From an uncultured Pelagibacteraceae bacterium (GTDB taxonomy: Bacteria; Pseudomonadota; Alphaproteobacteria; Pelagibacterales; Pelagibacteraceae), in NCBI GenBank assembly GCA_902584995.1, contig CACICF010000002.1, positions 60,246 through 124,245 on the forward strand: DNA of 64,000 nucleotides, given 5' to 3'. The position numbers and the translations under genes were made by a program. Numbering within the stretch: the stretch's first letter is position 1; every line of letters begins with the position of its first letter. The notes beneath the pieces were generated by a model. That model did no database searches. It was not told where the DNA came from and saw only the letters and a program-made list of their open reading frames with translations. Shown here in pieces: positions 49,552 through 58,383 of the stretch.

Positions 49552-50025
49552 TTAATCTAATAAATTAATTCTCTTAGCGTAAAACATTCTAATGATCCAA
49601 TAAATTACTAAACCAATTGGACCGATGAAATAAGTAATAATTAAAGGTATAAAGACTAAATATTTTGACATGTATAATTTTTGGCTATCTTTCATAATCC
49701 ATGCGCCACAAAATAAATTTACAGCAAGAAAGTGTGTCCAAAACATAATTAAAAAGGCTTCTGTCTCAAATAGATTTCTCAAGTCATACAAACCAAGATA
49801 CAGTGTAAAATTGTAATCAAAATCGTAACCAGAAGTATAAAAATAATACCCTAAATAAGCATAAACAGCTGATAGTATTAAAAAAGGGAAAATTGAAGTT
49901 ACCAATAATCCACAAACTTTAGATTGTGGAAAAATAACTAAAATAAGCCAAAAAGGGATTACACCAATATTTAACCATAAATATATTGTCTCTATATTAA
50001 AAAAAGCTGCCAATTGTTCTAACAT
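49552..50025 (-). CDS. ABA4-like (DUF4281) membrane protein
   Basis: 157 residues with four to five helices and the ABA4-like layout (LWLNIGVIPFWLILVIFP, LYDLRNLFETEAFLIMFWTHFLAVNLFCGAWI with a conserved W/H, and GPIGLVIYWIIRMFY). Plant ABA4 acts in neoxanthin synthesis; bacterial members may alter carotenoids. Convergent on rhodanese and divergent from recX. Function in this organism is unproven. Confidence 0.75.
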   Translation of the reverse strand: MLEQLAAFFNIETIYLWLNIGVIPFWLILVIFPQSKVCGLLVTSIFPFLILSAVYAYLGYYFYTSGYDFDYNFTLYLGLYDLRNLFETEAFLIMFWTHFLAVNLFCGAWIMKDSQKLYMSKYLVFIPLIITYFIGPIGLVIYWIIRMFYAKRINLLD

Positions 50026-50054
50026 ATTATTTTTATATTATATTAAATAAAAAA

Positions 50055-50618
50055 ATGATTCCCATAAAAAATAAAAAAAAGTCGCTACAAGTCACCGTTG
50101 AAGAGATGACTAATTTCGCACTAAATTATGTTGAAAAATTTGCTCCATCTAAACAACAATTAAGGACGTACCTGTTAAAAAAATATCTCACATCAAAAAC
50201 TCCAAATATTAAAAAAACTGACGTCTCAAATCTTATAGATATTGTTCTTGAAGATCTTGAAAAATCAAAATTTATTAACGATAAATTTTATTCAGAGTCA
50301 AAGGCTAAAAGCTTAATCCAGAGAGGTTCTTCAATAAACAAAATAAGAAATTATTTAATTAATAAGGGTGTGGGTGAAAAATATATAAAAAATACTATCG
50401 AACAAATTAAAGATAAAAATGAAGATCAGGACTTTTTTTCAGCAATAAAAATTTGTAAAAAAAAAAAAATTGGACCATCAAGACATGAAGATAACAGACC
50501 TTTATTTTATAAAAAAGATATAGGAGTATTAGCACGATCAGGTTTTGACTTTGAAGTTTCAAGAAGAGTAATGGATTTAGATAAAGATGAATATTTAAAA
50601 ATTATAAATCTTCTTTAG
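50055..50618 (+). CDS. recX: RecX family regulator of RecA
   Basis: 187 residues with the three-helix repeats of RecX: FALNYVEKFAPSKQQLRTYLLKKY, FINDKFYSESKAKSLIQRGSSINKIRNYLINKGV, and the C-terminal VLARSGFDFEVSRRVMDL. RecX binds RecA filaments and limits recombination. Its 3' end overlaps the tail of a convergent small membrane gene by 17 bases. Confidence 0.85.
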   Translation: MIPIKNKKKSLQVTVEEMTNFALNYVEKFAPSKQQLRTYLLKKYLTSKTPNIKKTDVSNLIDIVLEDLEKSKFINDKFYSESKAKSLIQRGSSINKIRNYLINKGVGEKYIKNTIEQIKDKNEDQDFFSAIKICKKKKIGPSRHEDNRPLFYKKDIGVLARSGFDFEVSRRVMDLDKDEYLKIINLL

Positions 50619-50751
50619 ATTTTTTATTTTTTTCCTCTAAATAATATTGTATTTTATTTTTTATGTAATTTTTGACCATGACAAAAACCACTAGGCCAAA
50701 TATTGAAACTGATACAATGATAATTAAAATTATTCTTAATTGTTCACTCAT
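50602..50751 (-). CDS. 49-residue single-helix membrane protein
   Basis: MSEQLRIILIII... has one membrane helix (about residues 6-26) and a basic, charged tail ending KSKEDL. Its ATG overlaps the TGA of the CysQ-like gene (ATGA), indicating translational coupling, which makes it a real gene. The 3' end overlaps recX by 17 bases. Function unknown; too short for most gene callers. Confidence 0.75.
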   Translation of the reverse strand: MSEQLRIILIIIVSVSIFGLVVFVMVKNYIKNKIQYYLEEKNKKSKEDL

Positions 50752-51524
50752 TTTAATTTATCGCTTCTTTTGATAATCAAACTAGGATTTTTAAAATCTT
50801 TTTTTCCATATCTAATTTCATTACCATCAAAATCTCTAATTATACCACCTGCGTTTTCTAATATAGCATGTCCCGCAGCAATATCCCACTCACACGCTCT
50901 TGGTTCAGCAACATAGCCATCATACTCTCCTGCTGCAATTACGCAGAATTTAAGTGAGCTCTTCATTTTAACGTATTCTGTTACACCAATTTCTTTATGA
51001 ATTATCTCAATTTCAGGTTTTAATACATTTGAATATGAGACAACCTTTACCGAATTTAATGGAGTTAATTTTTTACAATCTAATTTAGTCTTTTTATTGT
51101 TAAATAATTCAAATGATTTATCCTTTCCGTAAGAGTAAAACATCCTTTTTTTCGCTGGCACATTTATTAATCCTGCAACAGCTTTACCATTTAATATCAA
51201 ACCAGCATTTAGAGTAAATTCCTCTTTGTTATTAATATAATCATACGTTCCATCAATAGGGTCGATAAGCCAAAAGTCTTTTAGATCATTTTTAGATTTG
51301 TTGTGTGAAGTTTCTTCAGAGACAATTGGAATTTCAGGTGTTAATTCTAATATTTTTTTTGTAAGAACCTTATTTACCTCAATATCACCATTACTAACTG
51401 GTGTATTATCAGATTTAATTTCCTTTTTTAAACCTTGATTTCTTAGTTTTATAGAGAGATCTCCTGCCATTAAGAAGGTATCTATTAAATTTTCAATAAT
51501 ACCTTTTAATTTATTTTCATCCAT
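50748..51524 (-). CDS. cysQ: CysQ/inositol monophosphatase family phosphatase
   Basis: 258 residues from the ATG at 51524 (MDENKLKG). The metal site residues appear in SDNTPVSNGD, VSEET, LIDPIDGTYDYIN and EWDIAAGHAILENAGG. The family hydrolyses 3'-phosphoadenosine 5'-phosphate or inositol phosphates. The FTLNAGLI segment favours the CysQ branch. Operon order is DUF3553 gene, this gene, then a small membrane gene. Confidence 0.87.
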   Translation of the reverse strand: MDENKLKGIIENLIDTFLMAGDLSIKLRNQGLKKEIKSDNTPVSNGDIEVNKVLTKKILELTPEIPIVSEETSHNKSKNDLKDFWLIDPIDGTYDYINNKEEFTLNAGLILNGKAVAGLINVPAKKRMFYSYGKDKSFELFNNKKTKLDCKKLTPLNSVKVVSYSNVLKPEIEIIHKEIGVTEYVKMKSSLKFCVIAAGEYDGYVAEPRACEWDIAAGHAILENAGGIIRDFDGNEIRYGKKDFKNPSLIIKRSDKLK

Positions 51525-51693
51525 TTTTATCAATTCTCTCTAGTTCAATATTATTTGCATTTATTACTTTTTTACCCACATTTTCAAAGTTCACAGTTAC
51601 TTTGTCTTTAATTATCGACTGAACTTGACCAATACCCCAACTTTTGTTGGCAGGGTTAATAACTTTGTCACCTGGCTCAAAATCTAAAATCAT
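51517..51693 (-). CDS. DUF3553 family small protein
   Basis: 58 residues. The pattern [41 protein letters not shown] is the DUF3553 fold (GDxVxxPxxxxWGxGQVQSIxxxxVTVNFExxGKKVI). The family is a small SH3-like barrel, known as a stand-alone protein and as the C-terminal part of some UvrD helicases. Function unestablished. It overlaps the CysQ-like start by eight bases. Confidence 0.85.
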   Translation of the reverse strand: MILDFEPGDKVINPANKSWGIGQVQSIIKDKVTVNFENVGKKVINANNIELERIDKNG

Positions 51694-51734
51694 TTAATTT
51701 AACTTATAATAGAAATAAGTATAAATACCATCAA

Positions 51735-52853
51735 ATGAATTTAGAAACTAACTCTTTAGGATTTAATAAAAAACCATCAGAAACAACAGTTGTTGTTGCA
51801 ATGTCAGGGGGTGTGGACTCCTCAACTGTTGCAGGATTGATGAAAAAAGAAGGTTATAAAGTAATTGGTATAACTTTGAAATTGTATGATGATGGCAAAG
51901 AAGTTGCTGCCTCAAAACAATGTTGCTCAGGTCAAGATATAATGGATGCTAAGAGAGTGGCACATAGATTAGATATAGAACACAAGATACTATATTATCA
52001 AAGTAAATTTAAACAAGGCGTTGTTGATAATTTTGTTGAAAGTTATTTAAAGGGGGAAACACCAATACCTTGTGTGCAATGTAATCAAACAGTCAAATTT
52101 AAAGATTTATTTGATTTTTCAAAAGAGTTAAATGCAGATGCTTTAATTACAGGTCACTATGTCAAGAGTTTGACACAAAATAATAAAACAAACATGTATA
52201 GAGCAATAGATGAGAATAGAGATCAGAGCTATTTTTTATTCAATACTACAAGAGAACAATTGAACTATATCAGATTTCCATTGGGAGGGTTATTTAAAGA
52301 TAAAACAAGAGAAATTGCCAAAGAATTAAATTTAAATGTTGCAGAGAAACCAGATAGCCAAGACATATGCTTTGTTCCTAATGGAGACTATGCTTCGGTA
52401 ATAAAAAAATTTAAACCAGAGTCCTATAAAAAAGGAAATATTAAAAATTTAGATGGAAAAGTTGTTGGTGTACATGATGGAATAGTCAATTTCACAATTG
52501 GTCAAAGAAAAGGAATTAAAGTTTCCAACGAAGAACCATTTTATGTAATTAAAATTGATGCGGAAAAAAATGAAATATTTATAGGACCTAAAGAAAAATT
52601 AGCAAAGACAGAAATTAATTTAAAAAATTTAAATCTTTTGGCAGACAATCAAGAATTTAATCAAAAAATTCTAGTAAAAGTAAGATCCACTGGTAAACTT
52701 TTAGAGGCAAATGTAGATTTTCAGAACAACAATGATGCAAAAGTTAATCTTTTAAGTCCTGAATATGGAATTTCACCAGGCCAAGCTTGTGTATTCTACA
52801 AGAAAGACCAATTTGGTCATAAAGTATTAGGTGGTGGTTGGATTAAAGATTAA
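51735..52853 (+). CDS. mnmA: tRNA-specific 2-thiouridylase
   Basis: 372 residues. The PP-loop is [12 protein letters not shown] near residues 24-35, catalytic cysteine regions are [11 protein letters not shown] and [13 protein letters not shown], and the C-terminal RNA-binding domain is present. It adds sulfur to U34 in Glu, Gln and Lys tRNAs. Divergent from the DUF3553-cysQ operon. It relies on persulfide sulfur. Confidence 0.95.
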   Translation: MNLETNSLGFNKKPSETTVVVAMSGGVDSSTVAGLMKKEGYKVIGITLKLYDDGKEVAASKQCCSGQDIMDAKRVAHRLDIEHKILYYQSKFKQGVVDNFVESYLKGETPIPCVQCNQTVKFKDLFDFSKELNADALITGHYVKSLTQNNKTNMYRAIDENRDQSYFLFNTTREQLNYIRFPLGGLFKDKTREIAKELNLNVAEKPDSQDICFVPNGDYASVIKKFKPESYKKGNIKNLDGKVVGVHDGIVNFTIGQRKGIKVSNEEPFYVIKIDAEKNEIFIGPKEKLAKTEINLKNLNLLADNQEFNQKILVKVRSTGKLLEANVDFQNNNDAKVNLLSPEYGISPGQACVFYKKDQFGHKVLGGGWIKD

Positions 52854-52858
52854 AAATT

Positions 52859-52942
52859 TTATTTCTTTTTATTTTTTTTTCTAGCTCTTCTCTTTTTAGA
52901 GCCCATTTTTCTACGGCCTCTGTGTTTTTTTGGGTATCCCAT
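52859..52942 (-). CDS. 27-residue highly basic protein
   Basis: MGYPKKHRGRRKMGSKKRRARKKNKKK-like: almost every other residue is Lys or Arg. AAGGAG stands three bases before the ATG. The composition resembles tiny ribosomal proteins (bTHX-type). It is convergent with mnmA (gap five bases) and divergent from metC. The plus-strand frame overlapping it looks like a shadow. Function is inferred from composition only. Confidence 0.65.
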   Translation of the reverse strand: MGYPKKHRGRRKMGSKKRRARKKNKKK

Positions 52943-53017
52943 AATCTCCTTAGTTTTACTATTTTATTGACTTATTTGGTGGATATAGCATTGTCCAATG
53001 AACATAGCAATTTTTTT

Positions 53018-54193
53018 ATGAGCAAATCGTTTAAGACTTTTTTAAAACATACTGCTAAAGATTTCCATAATCATTCAGTTAATCCGCCAGTAGTACGCGC
53101 ATCTACCATAATATTCAAATCAATGAATGACATAAGACGAACTCAGTCTAAATATAAGAAAGATCCAAGAGGTGGCCATTTTGATTATGGGAGACAAGGA
53201 ACATCAACAACGCATATTTTACAAAAAATTTTAACCAAGCTTGAGGATTCTTATCATGTTTTTTTAACACCAACGGGTTTTGGATCTGTTTTTTTAGCAA
53301 TTTTTAGTGTTGTAAGACCCGGAGATGAAATAGTCGTTGCTGACCCTGTTTACAATCCAACAAGAGTTTTAACTCAAGACTTTTTAAAAGAATTTAATAT
53401 TAAAACAACTTTTTACAATCCTCATGATTTAAAATCTATCAATAAAATAATTAACAAAAAAACTAAATTAATTTTCGTAGAAAACCCTGGTAGTAATTCA
53501 TTTGAGTTTCAAGATCTATCAAAAATAATATCAATTGCTAAAAAAAGGAAAGTATTTACTGCAATTGATAATACTTGGGCAACACCATATTTTTTTAAAC
53601 CAATGAAACTAGGATTTGATATGTCGATAGTTTCAGCAACCAAATATTACTCAGGACACTCGGATGTAATGGGCGGAAGTTTAGCGGTGAATAGAAAAGT
53701 TTTTAAACATGTTGAGAAAGCACAAAAAATTATTGGTTTAAGATTAGGCCCTGATGATGCTTACCTGATAACTCGAGGATTAAGAACATTAGATGTTAGA
53801 TTAGATAAACATCAAGAAAATGCTAGAAAAGTTGCAGAATTTTTATCAAAAAATAAAAAAGTTAAACTTCTATATCCTTATAAAAAAGGATCTCTAAATT
53901 ATAAGTTATGGAAAAAATATTATTCAGGAGCGTCTGGTTTAATGGGTCTAAAAATAAAAACTAAGGATAGAAAATCTGTAATCAAATTTGTTAACTCTCT
54001 CAAATTATTTGGTTATGGATATAGTTGGGGAGGTTTTGAAAGTTTAGCACTTCATCAAAGTAAAGCTGAGAGAGGAAATAGAATTCATTCAGACATTAAA
54101 GAAGACGAAAAAATTGTAAGATTACATATAGGTCTAGAGGATCCAAAAGATTTAATTGAAGATTTGCGAAAATCGCTTAAATTCATTAAATGA
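53018..54193 (+). CDS. metC: Cystathionine beta-lyase / trans-sulfuration PLP enzyme
   Basis: 391 residues from the ATG at 53018. The PLP lysine is in VSATKYYSGHSDVMGG, with FTAIDNTWATPYFFKP, GLRTLDVRL and the FVNSLKLFGYGYSWGGFESL end typical of Cys/Met metabolism enzymes. MetC-type alphaproteobacterial enzymes begin with H.....NPPVVRAST, as here. It cleaves cystathionine to homocysteine and pyruvate. It overlaps the MFS gene by ATGA. Confidence 0.88.
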   Translation: MSKSFKTFLKHTAKDFHNHSVNPPVVRASTIIFKSMNDIRRTQSKYKKDPRGGHFDYGRQGTSTTHILQKILTKLEDSYHVFLTPTGFGSVFLAIFSVVRPGDEIVVADPVYNPTRVLTQDFLKEFNIKTTFYNPHDLKSINKIINKKTKLIFVENPGSNSFEFQDLSKIISIAKKRKVFTAIDNTWATPYFFKPMKLGFDMSIVSATKYYSGHSDVMGGSLAVNRKVFKHVEKAQKIIGLRLGPDDAYLITRGLRTLDVRLDKHQENARKVAEFLSKNKKVKLLYPYKKGSLNYKLWKKYYSGASGLMGLKIKTKDRKSVIKFVNSLKLFGYGYSWGGFESLALHQSKAERGNRIHSDIKEDEKIVRLHIGLEDPKDLIEDLRKSLKFIK

Positions 54194-55410
54194 GTTCTGA
54201 AAAATTTTTTACTACAAAAAAAGCATTAATCACACTAATAGCAGCTTCGTTAGTTGTTATTGTATCCCTTGGTATAAGACAGACATTCGGATTATTTTTT
54301 TTTGATTTTAATGCTGATCTAAATATTTCAATTTCTCATTTTGGTTTTGTTATTGGATTACAATTATTGATGTGGGGAGTTTTTAGTCCAATATTTGGTT
54401 TCATAACTGATAGGTATGGCGGGGCAACTGCAATATTCATAGGATTTTTATTTTACTTAGCAGGACTTTTCCTATTTTATTCAGGGCTAAATACAGGTTA
54501 TCTTTTTACTTTGACCATAGGACTTCTAATTGGAATTGGATTAGGTGGAACTGCTATAAGCATTCCAGTTTCAGTAGTTGCAAAGCATTTTCCATCATCT
54601 AATAGAACAATTGCTACTGGCATTGTAACTTGTGCAGGATCATTTGGTTTTTTTGTGTCGCCTTTACTTGTAAGATATTCATTAATTGAAATTGGATGGG
54701 AAATAACGATTTTATATTTTTGTTTTCTTTTAGGAATAGGTCTAATAACAGCTTTATTTATTAGTACACCTAAAACTCCAGTTGGAAATAACGACAATAA
54801 TAACCAAACAGCTAAGGAAGCCTTAATAGAAGCATTTAATAATAAAAGCTTTATATTTTTAACCTTAGGATTTTTTGTTTGCGGTTGGCATATAGCTTTA
54901 GTTGCTACACATATACCAACATACATGATGGATAGAGGTATGCCTGACTGGACAGCAGCTATGATTTTAGCATTAGTAGGTGTGTTTAATATGATAGGAA
55001 CTATGGGAAGTGGTTATCTTGCAACTAAGTTTAGTAAAAAGAAAGTACTAAGTGCAATATATTTGTTAAGAGGTGTTTCGCTAATATATTTTTTATATTT
55101 GCCACCAAGTATATTTAACTCAGTTGTATTTGGAGTTACTTTTGGACTTCTATGGCTTTCAACTGTGCCACCAACAAATGGTTTAGTAGGTCATATATTT
55201 GGAACAAAACATATTGGTCTTCTTTATGGAATAGTTTTTGTAAGTCACCAGATTGGGTCTTTTCTTGGGGCATATTTAGGAGGAGTTTTTTATGAAATGC
55301 ATGGAAATTTTGACTACGCATGGTACGTTTCTATCGCATTATCAATCTTTGCAGGTTTGATACACTTACCAATTAAAGAGAAATCAATTGAAAGAGTTCA
55401 AACAGCATAA
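54190..55410 (+). CDS. MFS transporter (OFA/nitrate-sulfate-like efflux group)
   Basis: 406 residues with twelve helices. The pattern GVFSPIFGFITDRYGGATAIFIGF (loop 2-3) and LIGIGLGGTAISIPVSVVAKHF fits MFS proteins near the oxalate/formate antiporter group. The substrate is not recognisable. The gene overlaps metC (ATGA) and the PabB-like gene, so it belongs to one operon; a role in exporting or importing a metabolite of that operon is possible. Confidence 0.85.
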   Translation: MSSEKFFTTKKALITLIAASLVVIVSLGIRQTFGLFFFDFNADLNISISHFGFVIGLQLLMWGVFSPIFGFITDRYGGATAIFIGFLFYLAGLFLFYSGLNTGYLFTLTIGLLIGIGLGGTAISIPVSVVAKHFPSSNRTIATGIVTCAGSFGFFVSPLLVRYSLIEIGWEITILYFCFLLGIGLITALFISTPKTPVGNNDNNNQTAKEALIEAFNNKSFIFLTLGFFVCGWHIALVATHIPTYMMDRGMPDWTAAMILALVGVFNMIGTMGSGYLATKFSKKKVLSAIYLLRGVSLIYFLYLPPSIFNSVVFGVTFGLLWLSTVPPTNGLVGHIFGTKHIGLLYGIVFVSHQIGSFLGAYLGGVFYEMHGNFDYAWYVSIALSIFAGLIHLPIKEKSIERVQTA

Positions 55411-56602
55411 ACTAAAATTTAATCCATTTTTAGAAAATCTTTATCAGTCTAATAAGCCGTTGATAATATACAAAGTTGATGGTGGCTACGATTTATTTAC
55501 TGATTTTTCAAAAAAAATAGTAATTAACAACAGGAATATAGAAAATTTCTTAAATTCATTTTCAACAAAAAAATATAGGAAAGAAACAGATATTTTTATT
55601 GGTTTTTTTGGCTATGAAATACTTTGTAATTTACTAAAAATAAAAATTAAAAATCAAAAAAATATAAAATTTTATAAAGGTGTGTTTTATAAACCAGAAA
55701 CGATTATAAAAATTAGAGATAAAATTAAAATATATTCAACAAAAAAAAATCATAATTTTAATTATCAGTTCCAGAAAACTAATATTTCGAGCCCCTTTAA
55801 GTTAAATATTAGCTACAAAAAGTATAAAAAAATATTTGATATTTTTTCAAAGAAAATACGTGAAGGACAAACTTATCAAATTAAAATATGTACTAAATAT
55901 AAAAATAAATCTGAGATAAATCCTGTTAATTTCTTTTGGAAACTTATGAAAATTAATTCATCCCCAGAGTCATTTATGATTAGAGATAAAGATTATTCAA
56001 TAGTTAGTTGTTCTCCAGAAACATTGATTAATAGAAAAGGTAACACAATCATTACTAAACCAATAGCTGGAACGCTAAAAAAGAGTAAATTTTATAATAA
56101 ATTAAAGGCTTTAAAATATTTTAGAAACAATAATAAAGAAACGAAAGAGCATAATATGATTGTTGATCTTGAAAGAAATGATTTATCAAGAATTTGCAAA
56201 CCTGGAACCGTGGAGATTAAAAAGGAGAAGTATGTTGAAGAATATAAGCATCTTTATCATTATGTAACAAGTATTGCGGGCAGGATAAAAAAAAATATTT
56301 CTGTAAAAGAAATAATAACTTCTATGATGCCTGGTGGATCTGTTATTGGATGTCCAAAAATTAAGACATTACAATTATTAAACTCTCAGGAAAAAGAAGA
56401 CAGAAATATTTTTACTGGGAGTTTTGGTTTTATTAAATTCAACGAGGATATGAGGTTCAATATAATAATAAGATCTATTCTAAACTTTAAAAAACAATCA
56501 GAGATTTCTGCCGCTTCAGGTGTGGTTTTAGACAGTGCGGCAAAAAAAGAATTTAATGAGAATTTTATAAAAGCGAAATCATTATTAGAATTATTTAAAT
56601 GA
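55388..56602 (+). CDS. pabB: Aminodeoxychorismate/anthranilate synthase component I (PabB-like)
   Basis: 404 residues. The chorismate-binding domain has ITKPIAGTLKKSKF, KEHNMIVDLERNDLSRICKPG, HYVTSIAGRI, MMPGGSVIGCPKI and FTGSFGFI. The first motif is PIAGT, as in TrpE, rather than the PIKGT of Lys-dependent PabB, so anthranilate synthase is possible. The operon also holds a glutaminase subunit, a PabC-like lyase and no trp genes, favouring p-aminobenzoate synthesis for folate. It starts with TTG at 55388 inside the MFS gene end. Confidence 0.8.
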   Translation: MKEFKQHKLKFNPFLENLYQSNKPLIIYKVDGGYDLFTDFSKKIVINNRNIENFLNSFSTKKYRKETDIFIGFFGYEILCNLLKIKIKNQKNIKFYKGVFYKPETIIKIRDKIKIYSTKKNHNFNYQFQKTNISSPFKLNISYKKYKKIFDIFSKKIREGQTYQIKICTKYKNKSEINPVNFFWKLMKINSSPESFMIRDKDYSIVSCSPETLINRKGNTIITKPIAGTLKKSKFYNKLKALKYFRNNNKETKEHNMIVDLERNDLSRICKPGTVEIKKEKYVEEYKHLYHYVTSIAGRIKKNISVKEIITSMMPGGSVIGCPKIKTLQLLNSQEKEDRNIFTGSFGFIKFNEDMRFNIIIRSILNFKKQSEISAASGVVLDSAAKKEFNENFIKAKSLLELFK

Positions 56603-57156
56603 TATATATAATTGATCATCAAGACTCTTTTACTTGGAACGTTGTTCATCAATTTTCCCAATTTGATAAAGTTATTTGCACAAATTATTTTGAATTAGAC
56701 AACAACTTACTTGAAAAATCTGACACAATAGTTCTATCACCAGGTCCAGGATCCCCCAAAGATTATCCAAATACATCAAAGCTTTATAAAAAATTTAAGG
56801 GAAGAAAAAAAATAATAGGAATATGTTTAGGCTATCAACAAATTTTATTTTGTGAAAAAGCAAAAATTATTCAACAAAAAAATATCTTCCACGGATACCA
56901 GTCAGAAGTAAAAGTAACAAATAACAAGTCAATCTTTCAAAAAAATTCAAAATTTAAAGTTGGCAGATATCACTCATTAAAATTAAAAGAGCCATTTTCA
57001 GCTAAAAATTTTGAAATAACAATCAGATGCTCAAACACTGGTATTGCAATGGGTTTTGAAAACATTAAAGATGATGTATATGGATTTCAATTTCACCCAG
57101 AATCTTTTTTAACAAAAAATGGTAAACTACTTATTAAAAAAATCCTATCAGCGTAA
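56599..57156 (+). CDS. pabA: Glutamine amidotransferase component II (PabA/TrpG-like)
   Basis: 185 residues of class I glutaminase: DTIVLSPGPGSPKDYP, nucleophile GICLGYQQIL and FQFHPESFLT. It supplies ammonia to the chorismate-using subunit encoded upstream, with which it overlaps by ATGA. PabA and TrpG are indistinguishable by sequence and may be shared between pathways. Confidence 0.87.
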   Translation: MIYIIDHQDSFTWNVVHQFSQFDKVICTNYFELDNNLLEKSDTIVLSPGPGSPKDYPNTSKLYKKFKGRKKIIGICLGYQQILFCEKAKIIQQKNIFHGYQSEVKVTNNKSIFQKNSKFKVGRYHSLKLKEPFSAKNFEITIRCSNTGIAMGFENIKDDVYGFQFHPESFLTKNGKLLIKKILSA

Positions 57157-57889
57157 CACACTTAAAGAGATTAAATTTAATGATCTTTGGAATAAAAATG
57201 GTGTCTTTACTACAATGTGGTTATACAGCAGGCCACCAAAAATTCTTTTTTTTAAATCACATATTCAAAATTTAATCAAATCTTTAAAAGCTTATAAAAT
57301 AAGTGAGGATAATATTAAAAACATTATTTTAAATTTAATTAAAAAGAATGTTAATAGAAAAATTTCTTACAATCATTTACTCAGAGTTGCTTTGAATAAA
57401 AAAATTATATCAGTTTCTATTAGGGAGAGAGTAATACCAAAAAGTAAATTTAGTTTAAAATTAGTAAATTATGAGAGAGTAAAACCTGAGTATAAAAATC
57501 TGAAATATAAAAAAATTTTAGAATTTTTGTCAAAAATGAATACATCAAAACAGGATATCGCTCTATGCGTAAATAATAAAATTCTTGAAACTGGAACTTC
57601 TAATCTTTTGTTTGTTTATAAAAAAAAGATTTATTCGCCAAAATCAAATTATTATAAAGGAACGAATATTAAGTTTTATGAAAAAAAATTTCACATTATC
57701 AAAAAGGATATTTGTCTAAAGGATATTGAGCAGTTCGAAGAAATTATATTAGTTGGATCAGGAAAAGGTGTTGTATCTGTTAATTTTATTGAAGGTTATA
57801 ATTGGAAAAGAAAAAGTAAAGAAACGTTTAATAAAATTTTTAAAACCTTCAAAAGTGAGTTCAGCAAAAATATATATAAATATAACTAA
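57119..57889 (+). CDS. pabC: Class IV aminotransferase, aminodeoxychorismate lyase (PabC-like)
   Basis: 256 residues of the BCAT/PabC fold. The PLP lysine is in YKNLKYKKILEF, and the ILETGTSNLLFVYKKK segment is the family's ExSxxNLF element. It has an unusually divergent N-terminus, lacking a standard FETMR. It overlaps the glutaminase gene by 38 bases. It would release p-aminobenzoate. A D-amino-acid aminotransferase role is possible but less fitting. Confidence 0.78.
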   Translation: MVNYLLKKSYQRNTLKEIKFNDLWNKNGVFTTMWLYSRPPKILFFKSHIQNLIKSLKAYKISEDNIKNIILNLIKKNVNRKISYNHLLRVALNKKIISVSIRERVIPKSKFSLKLVNYERVKPEYKNLKYKKILEFLSKMNTSKQDIALCVNNKILETGTSNLLFVYKKKIYSPKSNYYKGTNIKFYEKKFHIIKKDICLKDIEQFEEIILVGSGKGVVSVNFIEGYNWKRKSKETFNKIFKTFKSEFSKNIYKYN

Positions 57890-58287
57890 TGAGAGATCCA
57901 AATAATCCATGTCTTTTTTGTAATGTTCCATCAAGTGAGTACGTATTTGAAAATAATTTAGCCTTTTCTACTTATGATTCTTATCCAGTTTCAAAACATC
58001 ATGCGCTAATTATTCCAAAGAGACATGTTGAAAACTATTTTGATATGTCTGAGGAAGAAATTTTATCCTGCAATAAGCTTTTAAAAAAAATGAAAAATAA
58101 AATCCAAGAGCTTGATCCGACTATAGATGGTTTTAATATTGGCATAAATTCAGGTAAAGAAGCAGGGCAATCAATAATGCATTGCCATATACATTTAATT
58201 CCTAGACGAAAAAACGATGTGGATAACCCGCAAGGAGGTGTAAGGGGAGTTATACCTTCAAAACAGCATTATCAGCGTAAAAAATAA
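57889..58287 (+). CDS. HIT family nucleotide hydrolase/transferase
   Basis: 132 residues with HCHIHLIPRR (HxHxHxx) near residues 101-110, FNIGINSGKEAGQSIMHCH, and the LIIPKRHVENYFDM segment. HIT proteins hydrolyse nucleoside phosphoramidates or diadenosine polyphosphates. The ATG overlaps the PabC-like stop by one base (TAATG). Last gene of the operon. Confidence 0.88.
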   Translation: MRDPNNPCLFCNVPSSEYVFENNLAFSTYDSYPVSKHHALIIPKRHVENYFDMSEEEILSCNKLLKKMKNKIQELDPTIDGFNIGINSGKEAGQSIMHCHIHLIPRRKNDVDNPQGGVRGVIPSKQHYQRKK

Positions 58288-58383
58288 ATTTTTTACAATA
58301 TACCAGTGCTAAAATGTCACTTTATCGTAGTTGATCTATTTTAATAAGTATACTAAGAATTCACTAGCGGAAGGAACATCATA

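Noticed and set aside
52922-53017. Upstream extension of the metC frame
   Set aside because: It overlaps the small basic gene, is hydrophobic and lacks a ribosome binding site; homology-like sequence begins at the ATG at 53018.
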